Position numbers and translations under genes: made by a program. A stretch of 11,506 nt of DNA from Chloroflexota bacterium (GTDB lineage: Bacteria; Chloroflexota; Anaerolineae; Aggregatilineales; UBA2796), in NCBI GenBank assembly GCA_017743585.1, contig JAGHYP010000062.1, forward strand, positions 1 through 11,506. The letters run 5' to 3'. The notes under the pieces were generated by a model. It searched no databases and had not been told where the DNA came from. It was given only the letters and a program-made list of their open reading frames with translations. Within the stretch, counting starts at the first letter, position 1. Every line of letters starts with the position of its first letter. Below, piece after piece: positions 1-7,773 of this stretch.

Positions 1-6
1 ATCTAA

Positions 7-90
7 GCCGAAGTGGCGGAATTGGCAGACGCGCTACGTTCAGGGCGTAGTTCCTTAACTGGAGTGTGGGTTCGACTCCCACCTTCGGCA
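7..90 (+). tRNA. tRNA-Leu (anticodon CAG)
   Basis: A complete class II tRNA cloverleaf can be folded by eye. The acceptor stem GCCGAAG (7-13) pairs with CTTCGGC (83-89), with discriminator A at 90. The anticodon stem CTACG (34-38) pairs with CGTAG (46-50) around loop TTCAGGG, which places anticodon CAG at 41-43 and reads CUG leucine codons. The long variable region (51-65) has a short TCC/GGA stem, as expected for tRNA-Leu. The T arm is GTGGG-TTCGACT-CCCAC (66-82). CCA is not encoded, because CTG follows position 90, so it must be added by nucleotidyltransferase. Only six bases precede the gene here, so its promoter is outside the window. The gene ends four bases from the oppositely oriented aapP. 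Confidence 0.97.
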
Positions 91-94
91 CTGT

Positions 95-850
<756 letters not shown>

Positions 851-856
851 CTCGCC

Positions 857-2266
857 TCAGCCGATTTTGCGGATAGCGCCGCTGCCGCTGCGCTCCAACT
901 GCCGCGCCGCGTAAGACATGCCATATGAGAACACAAAGTAAACGATTGCCACAAACACATATAGCTCGCGGTGCCTGCCGATGAACTCGCTCTGCGCCAA
1001 TACCGCCCGCGAAACGCCCAGCAGCTCGGTCAGGCCGATGATCGCCACCAGCGAGGTGTCCTTAAACATCGTGATGAACTGCCCGACCAGCGGCGGGATA
1101 GCGATGCGCAGCGCCTGCGGCAATGTGATGAAGAGCGTCGCCTGCACAGGGCTGAGCCCGAGCGCTTTCGCCGCTTCCAGCTGACCCGGCGGCAGCGCCT
1201 GCAAGCCGCCGCGCACGATCTCGGCGATGTAGGCAGCCTCAAAGAGCGTGAGCGCCACCATCGCGCGCACCACGGCATCTATGCTGTTATCGCCCAGCGC
1301 CAGCGGCACGATCAAATTCGCTGTGAAGAAGACTGTCACCAAAGGCACGCCGCGCAAGAACTCGATGTAAATAATGCACAGCAGCTTGATGATCGGATAG
1401 TTGCCCAAGTTGCGCCACCAGATGCTGAGCGCGCGCAGCCACTGCAACGGATTCAGCCACCAGCGCGGCGGCGCTTTGAAGGTCAGCTTGCGCGTGCCGC
1501 CGCTCATGCGCCCGAGCGCCAGCAGGATTCCGAGCGGGAAGCACGCCACAATCGCCACGAATGCCAGCATGAAGGTCAGCAGCAAGCCGCCCCAGCGACT
1601 GGTAGGCACAACCGGCAGGATGCCATCGGCATCGCTGAAGCCGCGCACCAAGACGAAGCAGATCGGGATGGAGATGAACCACGCAATCAGCGTGTAACGC
1701 CCCGCGCGCTTGCGATCGATCTGCTTGGCAAAACGCCCGAGGCCATAGCCGATCAGCAAGCAGCCGACCAACAGCAGCACAGGATCGCGCAGCAAGCTGA
1801 ATAGCGGCGCCAGCTGACCGCTCACATACCCGCCGAATGTGCCGCGCGGCGAATCCGCCAAACTCTCTGCCGCCAGCGGCACAAGCACGAAGATCAAGAC
1901 GCCGCCGACAAAAGCGAACGCCGTCGCGCGGAACAACTTCCCCCAAATGCCCCAGCTGACGCCCGCAAGCAGCGTGATCAGCACGACCGATAAGCCGAGC
2001 CGATGGCCTTGCTCAGCAGGATACGTACCTTGCATCAAAATCCGGAAATTGGTGGTGATGACTGTCCAATCCGCTTGCGCGATTGACCACTCCAAGAACT
2101 GGGCGAGCAAGCTGCCGCCGACCGCAACCAAGATCACGGTCAGCGCAGCATCGAATGGCGTTCGGAATAAGTTCCGGCGCAGCCACGCCAACACACCGCG
2201 CTCGATGACAGGACGCTTCACTTGGCTGGCGGGCGCGCCTTCGGCCGGCGCAATTGCGGTTGTCAT
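857..2266 (-). CDS. aapM: General L-amino acid ABC transporter permease (AapM type)
   Basis: Inner-membrane permease of 469 residues, one half of the transport channel with AapQ. The N-terminal VLAWLRRNLFRTPFDAALT resembles the start of AapM/NatH proteins. The C-terminal half has the permease EAA loop with EAAKALG at 364-370 and ITLPQALR just after, which contacts AapP. Hydrophobic segments lie near residues 40-60, 89-108, 115-133, 163-177, 192-209, 227-252, 293-323, 331-352 and 429-451. From memory, proteobacterial AapM is near 380-390 residues. The excess lies in the N-terminal half (about 70-210), which carries extra membrane segments. The gene starts 15 bases after the aapQ stop, with GGAG directly after that stop as a possible ribosome site. 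The family call is firm; the substrate range (general, neutral or acidic amino acids) is not determinable. Confidence 0.92.
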   Translation of the reverse strand: MTTAIAPAEGAPASQVKRPVIERGVLAWLRRNLFRTPFDAALTVILVAVGGSLLAQFLEWSIAQADWTVITTNFRILMQGTYPAEQGHRLGLSVVLITLLAGVSWGIWGKLFRATAFAFVGGVLIFVLVPLAAESLADSPRGTFGGYVSGQLAPLFSLLRDPVLLLVGCLLIGYGLGRFAKQIDRKRAGRYTLIAWFISIPICFVLVRGFSDADGILPVVPTSRWGGLLLTFMLAFVAIVACFPLGILLALGRMSGGTRKLTFKAPPRWWLNPLQWLRALSIWWRNLGNYPIIKLLCIIYIEFLRGVPLVTVFFTANLIVPLALGDNSIDAVVRAMVALTLFEAAYIAEIVRGGLQALPPGQLEAAKALGLSPVQATLFITLPQALRIAIPPLVGQFITMFKDTSLVAIIGLTELLGVSRAVLAQSEFIGRHRELYVFVAIVYFVFSYGMSYAARQLERSGSGAIRKIG

Positions 2267-2281
2267 GACTCACAACGCTCC

Positions 2282-3472
2282 TCAGCGCGTTTTGATCTGA
2301 AACCGCGCGTTCAAGACGTTCATCACGGCTGATGTGATCAGGCTGAGCGCTAGATAAATGCCCATCACAATCACCATGATCGGCACCACAGAGACGCTCT
2401 GCGCCATTGTGCGCGCCACGCCGAACACCTCTGCAAAGCCGACCGCCGCGCCCAGACTGCTATTTTTGGCGAGGTTCAGATATTGATTGGTCAGCGGCGG
2501 GATGATCACGCGCAGCGCCTGTGGCAGCACGATCAGCCGCAAGATCTGCCCGTAGGTGAAGCCTTGCGCGCGCGCCGCTTCCCACTGCCCTATCGGCACG
2601 GATTGAATCCCTGAGCGCACGATCTCAGCGATGAATGCGCTTGTGTACAGCACCAAGCCCAGCACGATCGCCACAAAGTTCGCCGAGACAATTGCGCCCC
2701 TATCCCGCACGTAGCCGAAGCGACCTAACGCGGGGAAATCCACTGTGAACGGCTGCAAAATCAGCCAAGCGAGGATGCCGACGCCGAACATCACGCTCAA
2801 GCCGATCTCAGCGGCGTAGGTGGTGCGCCCTGTCTCAAGGCGTATGGTGCGCAGCCGCCGCCACAGCGCCACGCCGACGCCAATCCCGATCGCCGTGAGC
2901 AACACCCACCATCCGCTTGTCTCGGTCGGAATCAGGTTCGGAGTCGCCAAGCCGCTTGAGCTCAGGTAGCTCGGCCCGGGCAGCACGATTGGCTCAGTGG
3001 CGCGCGGCAGGGTCAGCAGGATGCTGGTGAAGATAAAGAATAGCTGCAAGAGCAGCGGCGTGTTCTGAAAGATTTCGATGTAAGCGAGCGCCAAAGTCCG
3101 CGCCAGGAAGTTCGTGGAAAGGCGCGCAATGCCGATGAAGAGCCCTAGCAGCGTCGCGAGAACCAAGCTGACGAGGACGGCGCGCAAGGTGTTAACAAGC
3201 GCCACTGCGAAGGCGTTCGCATAGCTATCCGTGCGCTTGTGCGGCTGATCCACCAAGCCTTCGTCAATCTGGAAGCCTGAAGGCTGCGCCAGAAAGCTGA
3301 AGTCAGTGGGAATGCGCGCGCGCGCCAAGCCTTGATTGACGTTGTTGATCAGCCAGATCGCCAGGCCTATCACAATGGCTAACACGATCAGCTGGACAGC
3401 GCCGCGCAAAAAGCGCACGTCGCGCCAGAATGCAAAACGCCGCACTGGAAAACGCTTTGCAAGGTCTGCCAT
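2282..3472 (-). CDS. aapQ: General L-amino acid ABC transporter permease (AapQ type)
   Basis: Inner-membrane permease of 396 residues, partner of AapM. Typical AapQ features are the segment FSFLAQPSGFQI after the first membrane helix, then YANAFAVALVNTLR at the start of the permease domain, YIEIFQNTPLLLQLFF, and the EAA loop starting EAARAQG at about residue 298 with VLPQALRVIIPP. A TTG at 3556 would add 28 residues rich in Cys and Gln that do not look like the family N-terminus. I therefore chose the ATG at 3472, which gives MADLAKRFPVRR. No clear Shine-Dalgarno sequence precedes this ATG, so initiation may be weak or the true start slightly different. aapM follows 15 bases later. A substrate-binding protein gene usually accompanies this set but is not found between aapQ and ppk1. 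Confidence 0.92.
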   Translation of the reverse strand: MADLAKRFPVRRFAFWRDVRFLRGAVQLIVLAIVIGLAIWLINNVNQGLARARIPTDFSFLAQPSGFQIDEGLVDQPHKRTDSYANAFAVALVNTLRAVLVSLVLATLLGLFIGIARLSTNFLARTLALAYIEIFQNTPLLLQLFFIFTSILLTLPRATEPIVLPGPSYLSSSGLATPNLIPTETSGWWVLLTAIGIGVGVALWRRLRTIRLETGRTTYAAEIGLSVMFGVGILAWLILQPFTVDFPALGRFGYVRDRGAIVSANFVAIVLGLVLYTSAFIAEIVRSGIQSVPIGQWEAARAQGFTYGQILRLIVLPQALRVIIPPLTNQYLNLAKNSSLGAAVGFAEVFGVARTMAQSVSVVPIMVIVMGIYLALSLITSAVMNVLNARFQIKTR

Positions 3473-3510
3473 AACGCGACTTTGGAGATAAGGGGTCGTT
3501 TTGGCGTGCG

Positions 3511-3538
3511 ATCCTAGCGCAAAAACAATCCGCTGCAA
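3511..3538 (-). promoter_or_regulatory. Possible promoter of the aap genes
   Basis: On the minus strand a TTGCAG (3533-3538) is followed after 16 bases by TAGGAT (3511-3516), which would start RNA about 30 bases before the aapQ ATG. The -10 matches the sigma70 consensus at four of six positions and the -35 at three. It lies in the comparatively AT-rich 99-base gap between ppk1 and aapQ, the natural place for an operon promoter. The match alone is weak. Confidence 0.3.
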
Positions 3539-3571
3539 ACACGGCAATTTGTACAAAGAATTCGCACAAAG

Positions 3572-5671
3572 CTAGTGATCGCGCGCGTGTTCCATGAACC
3601 AGCGCTGCGCTTCCAGCGGCTGCTCGCCTTCTGCAGGCAGCACGCGCTGATACGTGCCATCTGGGCATAAGACGCGCGCCTTGACCGTATCCGCCATCTC
3701 AATCGCCAAGATCTCGTCCAGCAAGCGGCGCTTCAGCTCCGGCGCTTGGATCGGAAACCAAGTCTCCACGCGCCGATCCAGATTGCGCGGCATCAAATCC
3801 GCGCTGCCACAGTAGATTTCAGCCTCGCCGCCGTTGGCGAAGTAATAAATGCGCGCGTGTTCTAGGTAGCGCCCCAGCAGGCAGCGCACGCGGATGTTCT
3901 CGCTGACGCCCGGCACGCCAGGCCGCAACGAGCAGATGCCGCGCACCAGCAGGTCGATTGGGACGCCTGCCTGGCTAGCTTCGTAGAGCAGGGCGATCAT
4001 GTGTTTATCCACCAGCGCGTTCATTTTGAAGATCAAGCGCGCAGGGCGCCCCGCTTGCGCGTGCGCAATCTCGCGCCGAATCAATCCGTAGATCGCCGTG
4101 CGCAGATGCTCAGGCGCTACCAGCAGCTTGCGGTATTGCGCGTTGCTGGTGAAGCCCGTCAGGCGGTTGAAGAGCAACGTGGCATCCGCGCCAATCTGCG
4201 GGTCGCAGGTCAGCAGGCCGATATCTGTGTACAGGCGCGCTGTGGTCGTGTTGTAATTGCCCGTGCTGAGATGCACATAGCGGCGGAGACCTTCGGGCTC
4301 TTTGCGGACGACCAGCGAGACCTTGGCGTGCGTCTTCAAGCCGATCAAGCCGTAAACCACATGCACGCCGGCGCTCTCCAACGCGCGCGCCCAGCTGATG
4401 TTGTTCTCTTCATCAAAGCGCGCCTTCAGCTCGACCAGCGCCGCCACTTGTTTGCCGTTCTCAATCGCGTTCAGCAGCGCTTCCACAATCGGCGACTTGC
4501 TGCCGATGCGATAGAGCGTGCATTTGATGGCCAGCACGTTCGGGTCTTCTGCCGCCTGCTGGAAGAATTCGACGACTGGCGCGAATGACTCGTAGGGATG
4601 ATGGAGCAGGATGTCGCCGCGCCGAATGGCGGCGAAAATGTCGCTACCGCTGGGCAGAGCGGCAGGGCGCGACGGCGTGTAAGGCGGATATTTCAGCGCA
4701 GGCATGTCAATGCTCGCCAGCTCGAACAGATCGCGCATGCCGAGCGGCTCGGGCAGCACGTACAGCTCGTTCGGCCCGATCTCCATATTGCGCATCAGCA
4801 ACTCGCGCACGGATTGCGGCATGCTCTCAGAGACGTCCAAGCGCACGACCGGCGCGAAGCGTCTGGCGCGCACCACCTCTTCCACTGAAGAGAGCAGATC
4901 GCTCGCCTCTTCCTCGGCAATCTCGATATCGTTGTTGCGCGTGACGCAGAACACGCTCGAGGCGACCACGCGCATGCCCGGGAAGAGCAAATCCAAGTTG
5001 GCGGCGATGACTTGCTCAAGCCACACGAAGCGATGGACGTTTGGATCGTAGGCTGAGCCGTAGCGCCGATGCACCTCGTTCAGCGGCAGCAAGCGCGGGA
5101 AGATATTCGGCACTTTCACGCGCGCGAAGCGCTCTATGCGGCAGTCATCTTCCAAACAGACCGCCAAGTTCAGGCTGAGATTGGAGATATGCGGGAACGG
5201 TCTGCTCGGATCGACCGCCAATGGCGTCAAGACGGGAAAAATCTCAATCTCGAAGTAGCTGCGCAGCGCTTGGCGGTCGCTCTCGGTCAGCTCGGCGTAG
5301 TTCAGCACATGCACGCCTGCTGCCCCCAAGCGTGGCAGCAGCTCGTTCATCAGATGCTCGCGCGCTTGGAAGAGCATGGGCAGCACGCGCTCTCGGATAG
5401 CGGCGAGCTGCTCTTGCGGCGTCAGCCCATCGGGGGAGACCTCGTAGACGCCGTGCGCCACCTGATCGCGCAAGCCCGAGACGCGCACCATGAAAAATTC
5501 ATCTAAGTTGCTGCTGAAGATCGCCAAGAAGCGAACGCGCTCCAGCAGCGGCAGCTCAGGGTCGAAGGCCTCTTGCAAGCAGCGCCGATTGAACTCTAGC
5601 CAGCTCAGCTCACGATTGATGTAGAGCGATGGATCGGGCAGATCGGGGATCGGCAAAGGGGAAGGGAACAT
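3572..5671 (-). CDS. ppk1: Polyphosphate kinase 1
   Basis: This 699-residue enzyme reversibly transfers the ATP gamma-phosphate onto inorganic polyphosphate, building a phosphate and energy store. The N-terminal domain begins with the family motif YINRELSWLEFNRR (17-30), followed by SSNLDEFFMVRV (53-64). The catalytic PLD-like domains carry H448 in LKTHAK and H605 in RYLEHARIYYF. These sit at a constant offset of 13 from E. coli H435 and H592, the phosphate-accepting and partner histidines. H467 in HLSTGNYN, ARLYTD (478-483) and the C-terminal SADLMPRNLDRRVE (623-636) are also conserved. The length is normal and no key residue is missing. The start is the first ATG; a good ribosome site is not evident (only AGAG just before it). 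It follows the oxidoreductase by 71 bases and precedes aapQ by 99, so it is probably its own unit or weakly linked. No ppx or phosphate-uptake gene is present in the window. Confidence 0.97.
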   Translation of the reverse strand: MFPSPLPIPDLPDPSLYINRELSWLEFNRRCLQEAFDPELPLLERVRFLAIFSSNLDEFFMVRVSGLRDQVAHGVYEVSPDGLTPQEQLAAIRERVLPMLFQAREHLMNELLPRLGAAGVHVLNYAELTESDRQALRSYFEIEIFPVLTPLAVDPSRPFPHISNLSLNLAVCLEDDCRIERFARVKVPNIFPRLLPLNEVHRRYGSAYDPNVHRFVWLEQVIAANLDLLFPGMRVVASSVFCVTRNNDIEIAEEEASDLLSSVEEVVRARRFAPVVRLDVSESMPQSVRELLMRNMEIGPNELYVLPEPLGMRDLFELASIDMPALKYPPYTPSRPAALPSGSDIFAAIRRGDILLHHPYESFAPVVEFFQQAAEDPNVLAIKCTLYRIGSKSPIVEALLNAIENGKQVAALVELKARFDEENNISWARALESAGVHVVYGLIGLKTHAKVSLVVRKEPEGLRRYVHLSTGNYNTTTARLYTDIGLLTCDPQIGADATLLFNRLTGFTSNAQYRKLLVAPEHLRTAIYGLIRREIAHAQAGRPARLIFKMNALVDKHMIALLYEASQAGVPIDLLVRGICSLRPGVPGVSENIRVRCLLGRYLEHARIYYFANGGEAEIYCGSADLMPRNLDRRVETWFPIQAPELKRRLLDEILAIEMADTVKARVLCPDGTYQRVLPAEGEQPLEAQRWFMEHARDH

Positions 5672-5711
5672 CTCTATAAATCCTAAGTAACGCAGTAATT
5701 CTCAGCGCGCG

Positions 5712-5739
5712 AGTATACCGCGCTTGCCGCCTTGCAAGC
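5712..5739 (-). promoter_or_regulatory. Possible ppk1 promoter with an inverted repeat over its -35 region
   Basis: A TATACT -10 element (5712-5717, minus strand, five of six consensus bases) would start RNA about 33 bases before the ppk1 ATG. No good -35 lies at 16-18 bases. Instead an exact inverted repeat, GCTTGC (5722-5727) and GCAAGC (5734-5739) with a six-base spacer, begins four bases upstream of the -10. It has no following T-run on either side, so it does not look like a terminator for the upstream oxidoreductase. An activator or repressor site is possible but speculative. Confidence 0.35.
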
Positions 5740-5742
5740 TGC

Positions 5743-6786
5743 TCAAGCGCTCGCGCGCGACTGGCGGATCGCCGCGGCCACGCTCTCGCCGCTCTCCGCC
5801 GCAAGATGCACTCTGCCGCCGATCAGATAATCGCCTGTGAACCACAAGCCGCGCAGCACGCCGTTCAGCTGGCTCGGATCGGCTAGAGTGTTCGGCTGCG
5901 AGTAGCGCCAACGCTGAACATCCGCCCAATCGAAGTCGGTCAGGCGCTCGCCCAGTAGCTCAGAGATATGCGCCGCCACCTCGTTCACAAGCGCCTCGTT
6001 CTCGGTTTCCCACTGCTCCAGGCTGTAGGTCTCGCCCATTTGCGCTACCAGAACCGATTGCCCGCGCTGCGCGTGACCGAGCTTGTTGTGTTCGTAGGCA
6101 AGCCACGCCAGCGGATCGCGCCGATCGCTATTGACTAGGGCGTAGAAAGGGCGCGGCGCGATGTCGCGCTCATAGCCGAGCACAATCGAGAGGCAGCGGC
6201 GATAGCTGGCGGCCTGCAACGCACTCTGCAGCGCGATCCGCTCGCTTTGCGGCAAGTCGCTATTGTCGATCAGCTCAGCGGCTTGCCCGCTCGGAATCGC
6301 GATCAGCACTTGCTCATACTCGCCGAGCGGGTTCTTCTCAACGTCGTAGAGCGCGTAACGTCCGTCGGCGAGCAGGCGCAGCCTGCCGACTCGCGTGCGC
6401 AGCCGCACTTCGAAGCGCCCTGAGGCTGCCAACAACTTGCCCAAAGTCGAGACGCCATGCCGATACGACCACTTCGGCGCCGCATTCTGCTCAGGATCGC
6501 CTTCGCGGATGACGTGATCGGCATCAAACGTCCAGACAGGGCGCGCAATGTCCGAGAGATCGGCTGTGCTGAGTTCTTCGAGCATCAAGCGGCGCATTGT
6601 TTCATTCTCAGTCTTCAGGTATTGCGCGCCATGATCCACGTAAACGCGTCCGCTCGGACGCTCATACCAGCGCGTGGCAGCGCGTCCGCCAAAACCGCGA
6701 CTTTTCTCAAAAACGACAACTGTGTCGTCAAGACGGCGGGCGGCTGTCAGGCCGGCAATGCCTGCGCCAATCACGGCAATCGCCAT
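5743..6786 (-). CDS. Renalase-like FAD-dependent oxidoreductase
   Basis: A 347-residue soluble flavoprotein of the NAD(P)-binding Rossmann / amine-oxidase-like superfamily. The N-terminal dinucleotide fold has GAGIAG (7-12) and E27 ending the second strand, followed by KSRGFGGRAATR (28-39) and then VDHGAQYLKTEN, a signature of renalase-like proteins. The C-terminal FAD motif is WFTGDYLIGGRVHLAAESG (315-333) with G318-D319. Characterised bacterial renalases oxidise isomeric dihydro-forms of NAD(P)H back to NAD(P)+. Whether this protein shares that reaction is inference, and it may act on another amine or reduced cofactor. No signal peptide is seen. The start ATG lies about 33 bases below a good promoter and has a purine-rich GAGAGAG 13 bases upstream rather than an ideal ribosome site. 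The stop is 71 bases before ppk1. No neighbouring gene suggests a substrate. Confidence 0.85.
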   Translation of the reverse strand: MAIAVIGAGIAGLTAARRLDDTVVVFEKSRGFGGRAATRWYERPSGRVYVDHGAQYLKTENETMRRLMLEELSTADLSDIARPVWTFDADHVIREGDPEQNAAPKWSYRHGVSTLGKLLAASGRFEVRLRTRVGRLRLLADGRYALYDVEKNPLGEYEQVLIAIPSGQAAELIDNSDLPQSERIALQSALQAASYRRCLSIVLGYERDIAPRPFYALVNSDRRDPLAWLAYEHNKLGHAQRGQSVLVAQMGETYSLEQWETENEALVNEVAAHISELLGERLTDFDWADVQRWRYSQPNTLADPSQLNGVLRGLWFTGDYLIGGRVHLAAESGESVAAAIRQSRASA

Positions 6787-6825
6787 AGGATGTATACACT
6801 CTCTCTGGAGCCCATTGTACGCTGA

Positions 6826-6855
6826 ATTTTAAGCGATGTGCCAACTATCAGTCAA
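6826..6855 (-). promoter_or_regulatory. Sigma70-type promoter of the renalase-like gene
   Basis: On the minus strand TTGACT (6850-6855) and TAAAAT (6826-6831) are separated by 18 bases. Each matches five of six consensus bases, and the site lies in an AT-rich stretch that stands out from the GC-rich surroundings. The predicted start near 6819 leaves a leader of about 33 bases. A second set, TTGGCA (6839-6844) and TACAAT (6814-6819), is also present but has a 19-base spacer. Confidence 0.55.
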
Positions 6856-6895
6856 AGCTGAACTGAGACAAATTCATCAATTTCCGATTTGGAGC

Positions 6896-6921
6896 GTCTA
6901 AATTGCCAGTCTAAATTGCCA
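6896..6921. repeat. Perfect 13-bp tandem duplication
   Basis: The unit GTCTAAATTGCCA occurs twice head to tail (6896-6908 and 6909-6921) without a mismatch. It lies in the AT-rich left part of the gap, upstream of the oxidoreductase promoter. It could be a slippage product or a doubled protein-binding site. No third copy was noticed in the window. Confidence 0.9.
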
Positions 6922-6968
6922 GATGCCGCGCCGCTCGGGCGAGACGGCCTGCCAGAGTCTCCGAAGAA

Positions 6969-7112
6969 GGCGCACTGATTGTGCTGGGATCAATCGCGCC
7001 GAGACGCATTGACCTGAATACGCCTGACATGGCGCGCCTTGACCTGACGCGCCTCGGCGGACGCGGACGCAGCCCCTCGCGCGCGTTGTGCGATTCACCT
7101 ATCGCAACGCGC
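6969..7112. other. Cluster of three hairpins
   Basis: The first hairpin (6969-7000) is GGCGC, a three-base bulge, GATTG, a nine-base loop, CAATC, GCGCC. The second (7031-7053) is GGCGCG, an eleven-base interval, CGCGCC. The third (7081-7112) is GCGCGT, a two-base bulge, TGCGAT, loop TCACCT, ATCGCA, ACGCGC, giving twelve pairs. The first and third are both 32 bases long with a bulge on the same side. None is followed by a T-run in either direction, so they are not standard intrinsic terminators, although the third lies about 67 bases downstream of the aroK stop. It may be a structured RNA, or chance pairing in GC-rich sequence. Confidence 0.4.
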
Positions 7113-7178
7113 AGTTCTTCATGAGCGCTCTCAACAGCAACGGGTTGTGACCTGCTCGCCGCCAGCGCCGGCTGAAGG

Positions 7179-7703
7179 CTAGCGCCGCCAAATCTCTAGA
7201 ATCGCCTCTGAGACGCCGTACGGCGAGAGATTGGTGGTATCTATTTGGTACGGAATGGCGCGGTAGGCTTCGGCGCGCGCTGCCAACAAGTTCCGGATGT
7301 GCTGGACGAGATCGCCATCAGGCGGATTCGCCAATAGCGGGCGATCCGTCTTGCCTGCTAGGCGATGCGCGAGTTGTTCAGCGGGCAAATTCAGGCAGAT
7401 CAGGCAGCCGGCGCGCTTGAGCAGCTCGCGATTGGTCGCGTCCAGCACTGTGCCGCCGCCAGTGGCGATCACGTAGCCGCGCCAACTCGCCGCGATCTCG
7501 CTGCACAGCTCGCGCTCCATCTGGCGGAACGCCGCCTCGCCCTCCTCGGCAAAAATGGCGCTGATCCGCTTGCCGCAACGCGCCTCAATGACCTGATCGG
7601 TATCGGCGAACGACCAGCCTAGTCGCCTCGCCACCAACTTCCCGACCGTCGTCTTGCCCGTTCCCATGAAGCCACACAGGATGATGTTCCGAGCTTTAGC
7701 CAT
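7179..7703 (-). CDS. aroK: Shikimate kinase
   Basis: A 174-residue cytoplasmic enzyme that phosphorylates shikimate at the 3-hydroxyl using ATP, the fifth step of the chorismate pathway. Walker A is GFMGTGKT (11-18), the DTD metal/shikimate motif is at 34-36, the shikimate-contacting FRQME is at 59-63 (R60), GGG is at 81-83, the lid arginine is R120 in TDRPLL, and RAEAYR is at 142-147. The length is that of a normal AroK. An ATG four codons upstream (7715) is possible. The ATG at 7703 is preferred because it has GAAGG at a five-base spacing, and because MAKARNIILCGFMG leads straight into the P-loop strand. aroB, often its neighbour, is absent. The gene diverges from the phosphatase at 7774. 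Confidence 0.95.
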   Translation of the reverse strand: MAKARNIILCGFMGTGKTTVGKLVARRLGWSFADTDQVIEARCGKRISAIFAEEGEAAFRQMERELCSEIAASWRGYVIATGGGTVLDATNRELLKRAGCLICLNLPAEQLAHRLAGKTDRPLLANPPDGDLVQHIRNLLAARAEAYRAIPYQIDTTNLSPYGVSEAILEIWRR

Positions 7704-7708
7704 GCGCG

Positions 7709-7713
7709 CCTTC
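7709..7713 (-). promoter_or_regulatory. Ribosome binding site that decides the aroK start
   Basis: GAAGG on the minus strand ends five bases before the ATG at 7703. It lies inside the coding part of the longer alternative that would start at 7715, which has no comparable purine stretch ahead of it. This supports the shorter protein. Confidence 0.6.
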
Positions 7714-7720
7714 ATCCGTT

Positions 7721-7744
7721 ATGATAGCCTGAGGCAATTGTAAT
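7721..7744. promoter_or_regulatory. Possible divergent promoter elements between aroK and the phosphatase
   Basis: The 70 bases between the two starts must serve both directions. Two overlapping -10-like hexamers face opposite ways in one AT-rich core: TACAAT on the minus strand (7737-7742) and TGTAAT on the plus strand (7739-7744), each five of six consensus bases. Another minus-strand candidate, TATCAT, is at 7721-7726. None has a convincing -35 at the right distance, so exact start points are uncertain. Confidence 0.3.
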
Positions 7745-7773
7745 CGAACTCGCTCATCGGATGGAGTCCCCTC

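Larger units (their letters stand above)
6856..7178. other. Long intergenic gap, no convincing gene
   Basis: About 320 bases between the oxidoreductase promoter and the aroK stop. The left part (to about 6920) is AT-rich. It holds a short inverted repeat AAATT-CATC-AATTT (6870-6883) just upstream of the -35 and a 13-bp tandem duplication. The right part is GC-rich and holds three hairpins. Open frames without a usable start exist on both strands. On the plus strand one runs 6915-7124; on the minus strand one runs from the end of aroK down to about 6915. In GC-rich DNA such frames arise easily, and I see no ribosome site or recognisable domain. It could be a decayed gene, a small RNA or plain spacer. 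Confidence 0.6.

Noticed and set aside
7..90. tRNA-Leu as an integration site for a mobile element
   Set aside because: No duplicated tRNA 3' end, integrase or mobility gene was found in the window.
971..1804. 277-residue open frame on the plus strand
   Set aside because: It is fully antisense to aapM, has a low-complexity Arg/Gln/His/Ala composition and no recognisable domain.
3473..3556. 28-residue N-terminal extension of aapQ from a TTG codon
   Set aside because: The extension does not resemble the family, and the internal ATG gives the expected AapQ N-terminus.
6898..7098. 66-residue minus-strand open frame in the gap
   Set aside because: Arg/Cys-rich composition, no ribosome site, and it spans the tandem repeat and hairpins. 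It reads as an accidental frame.
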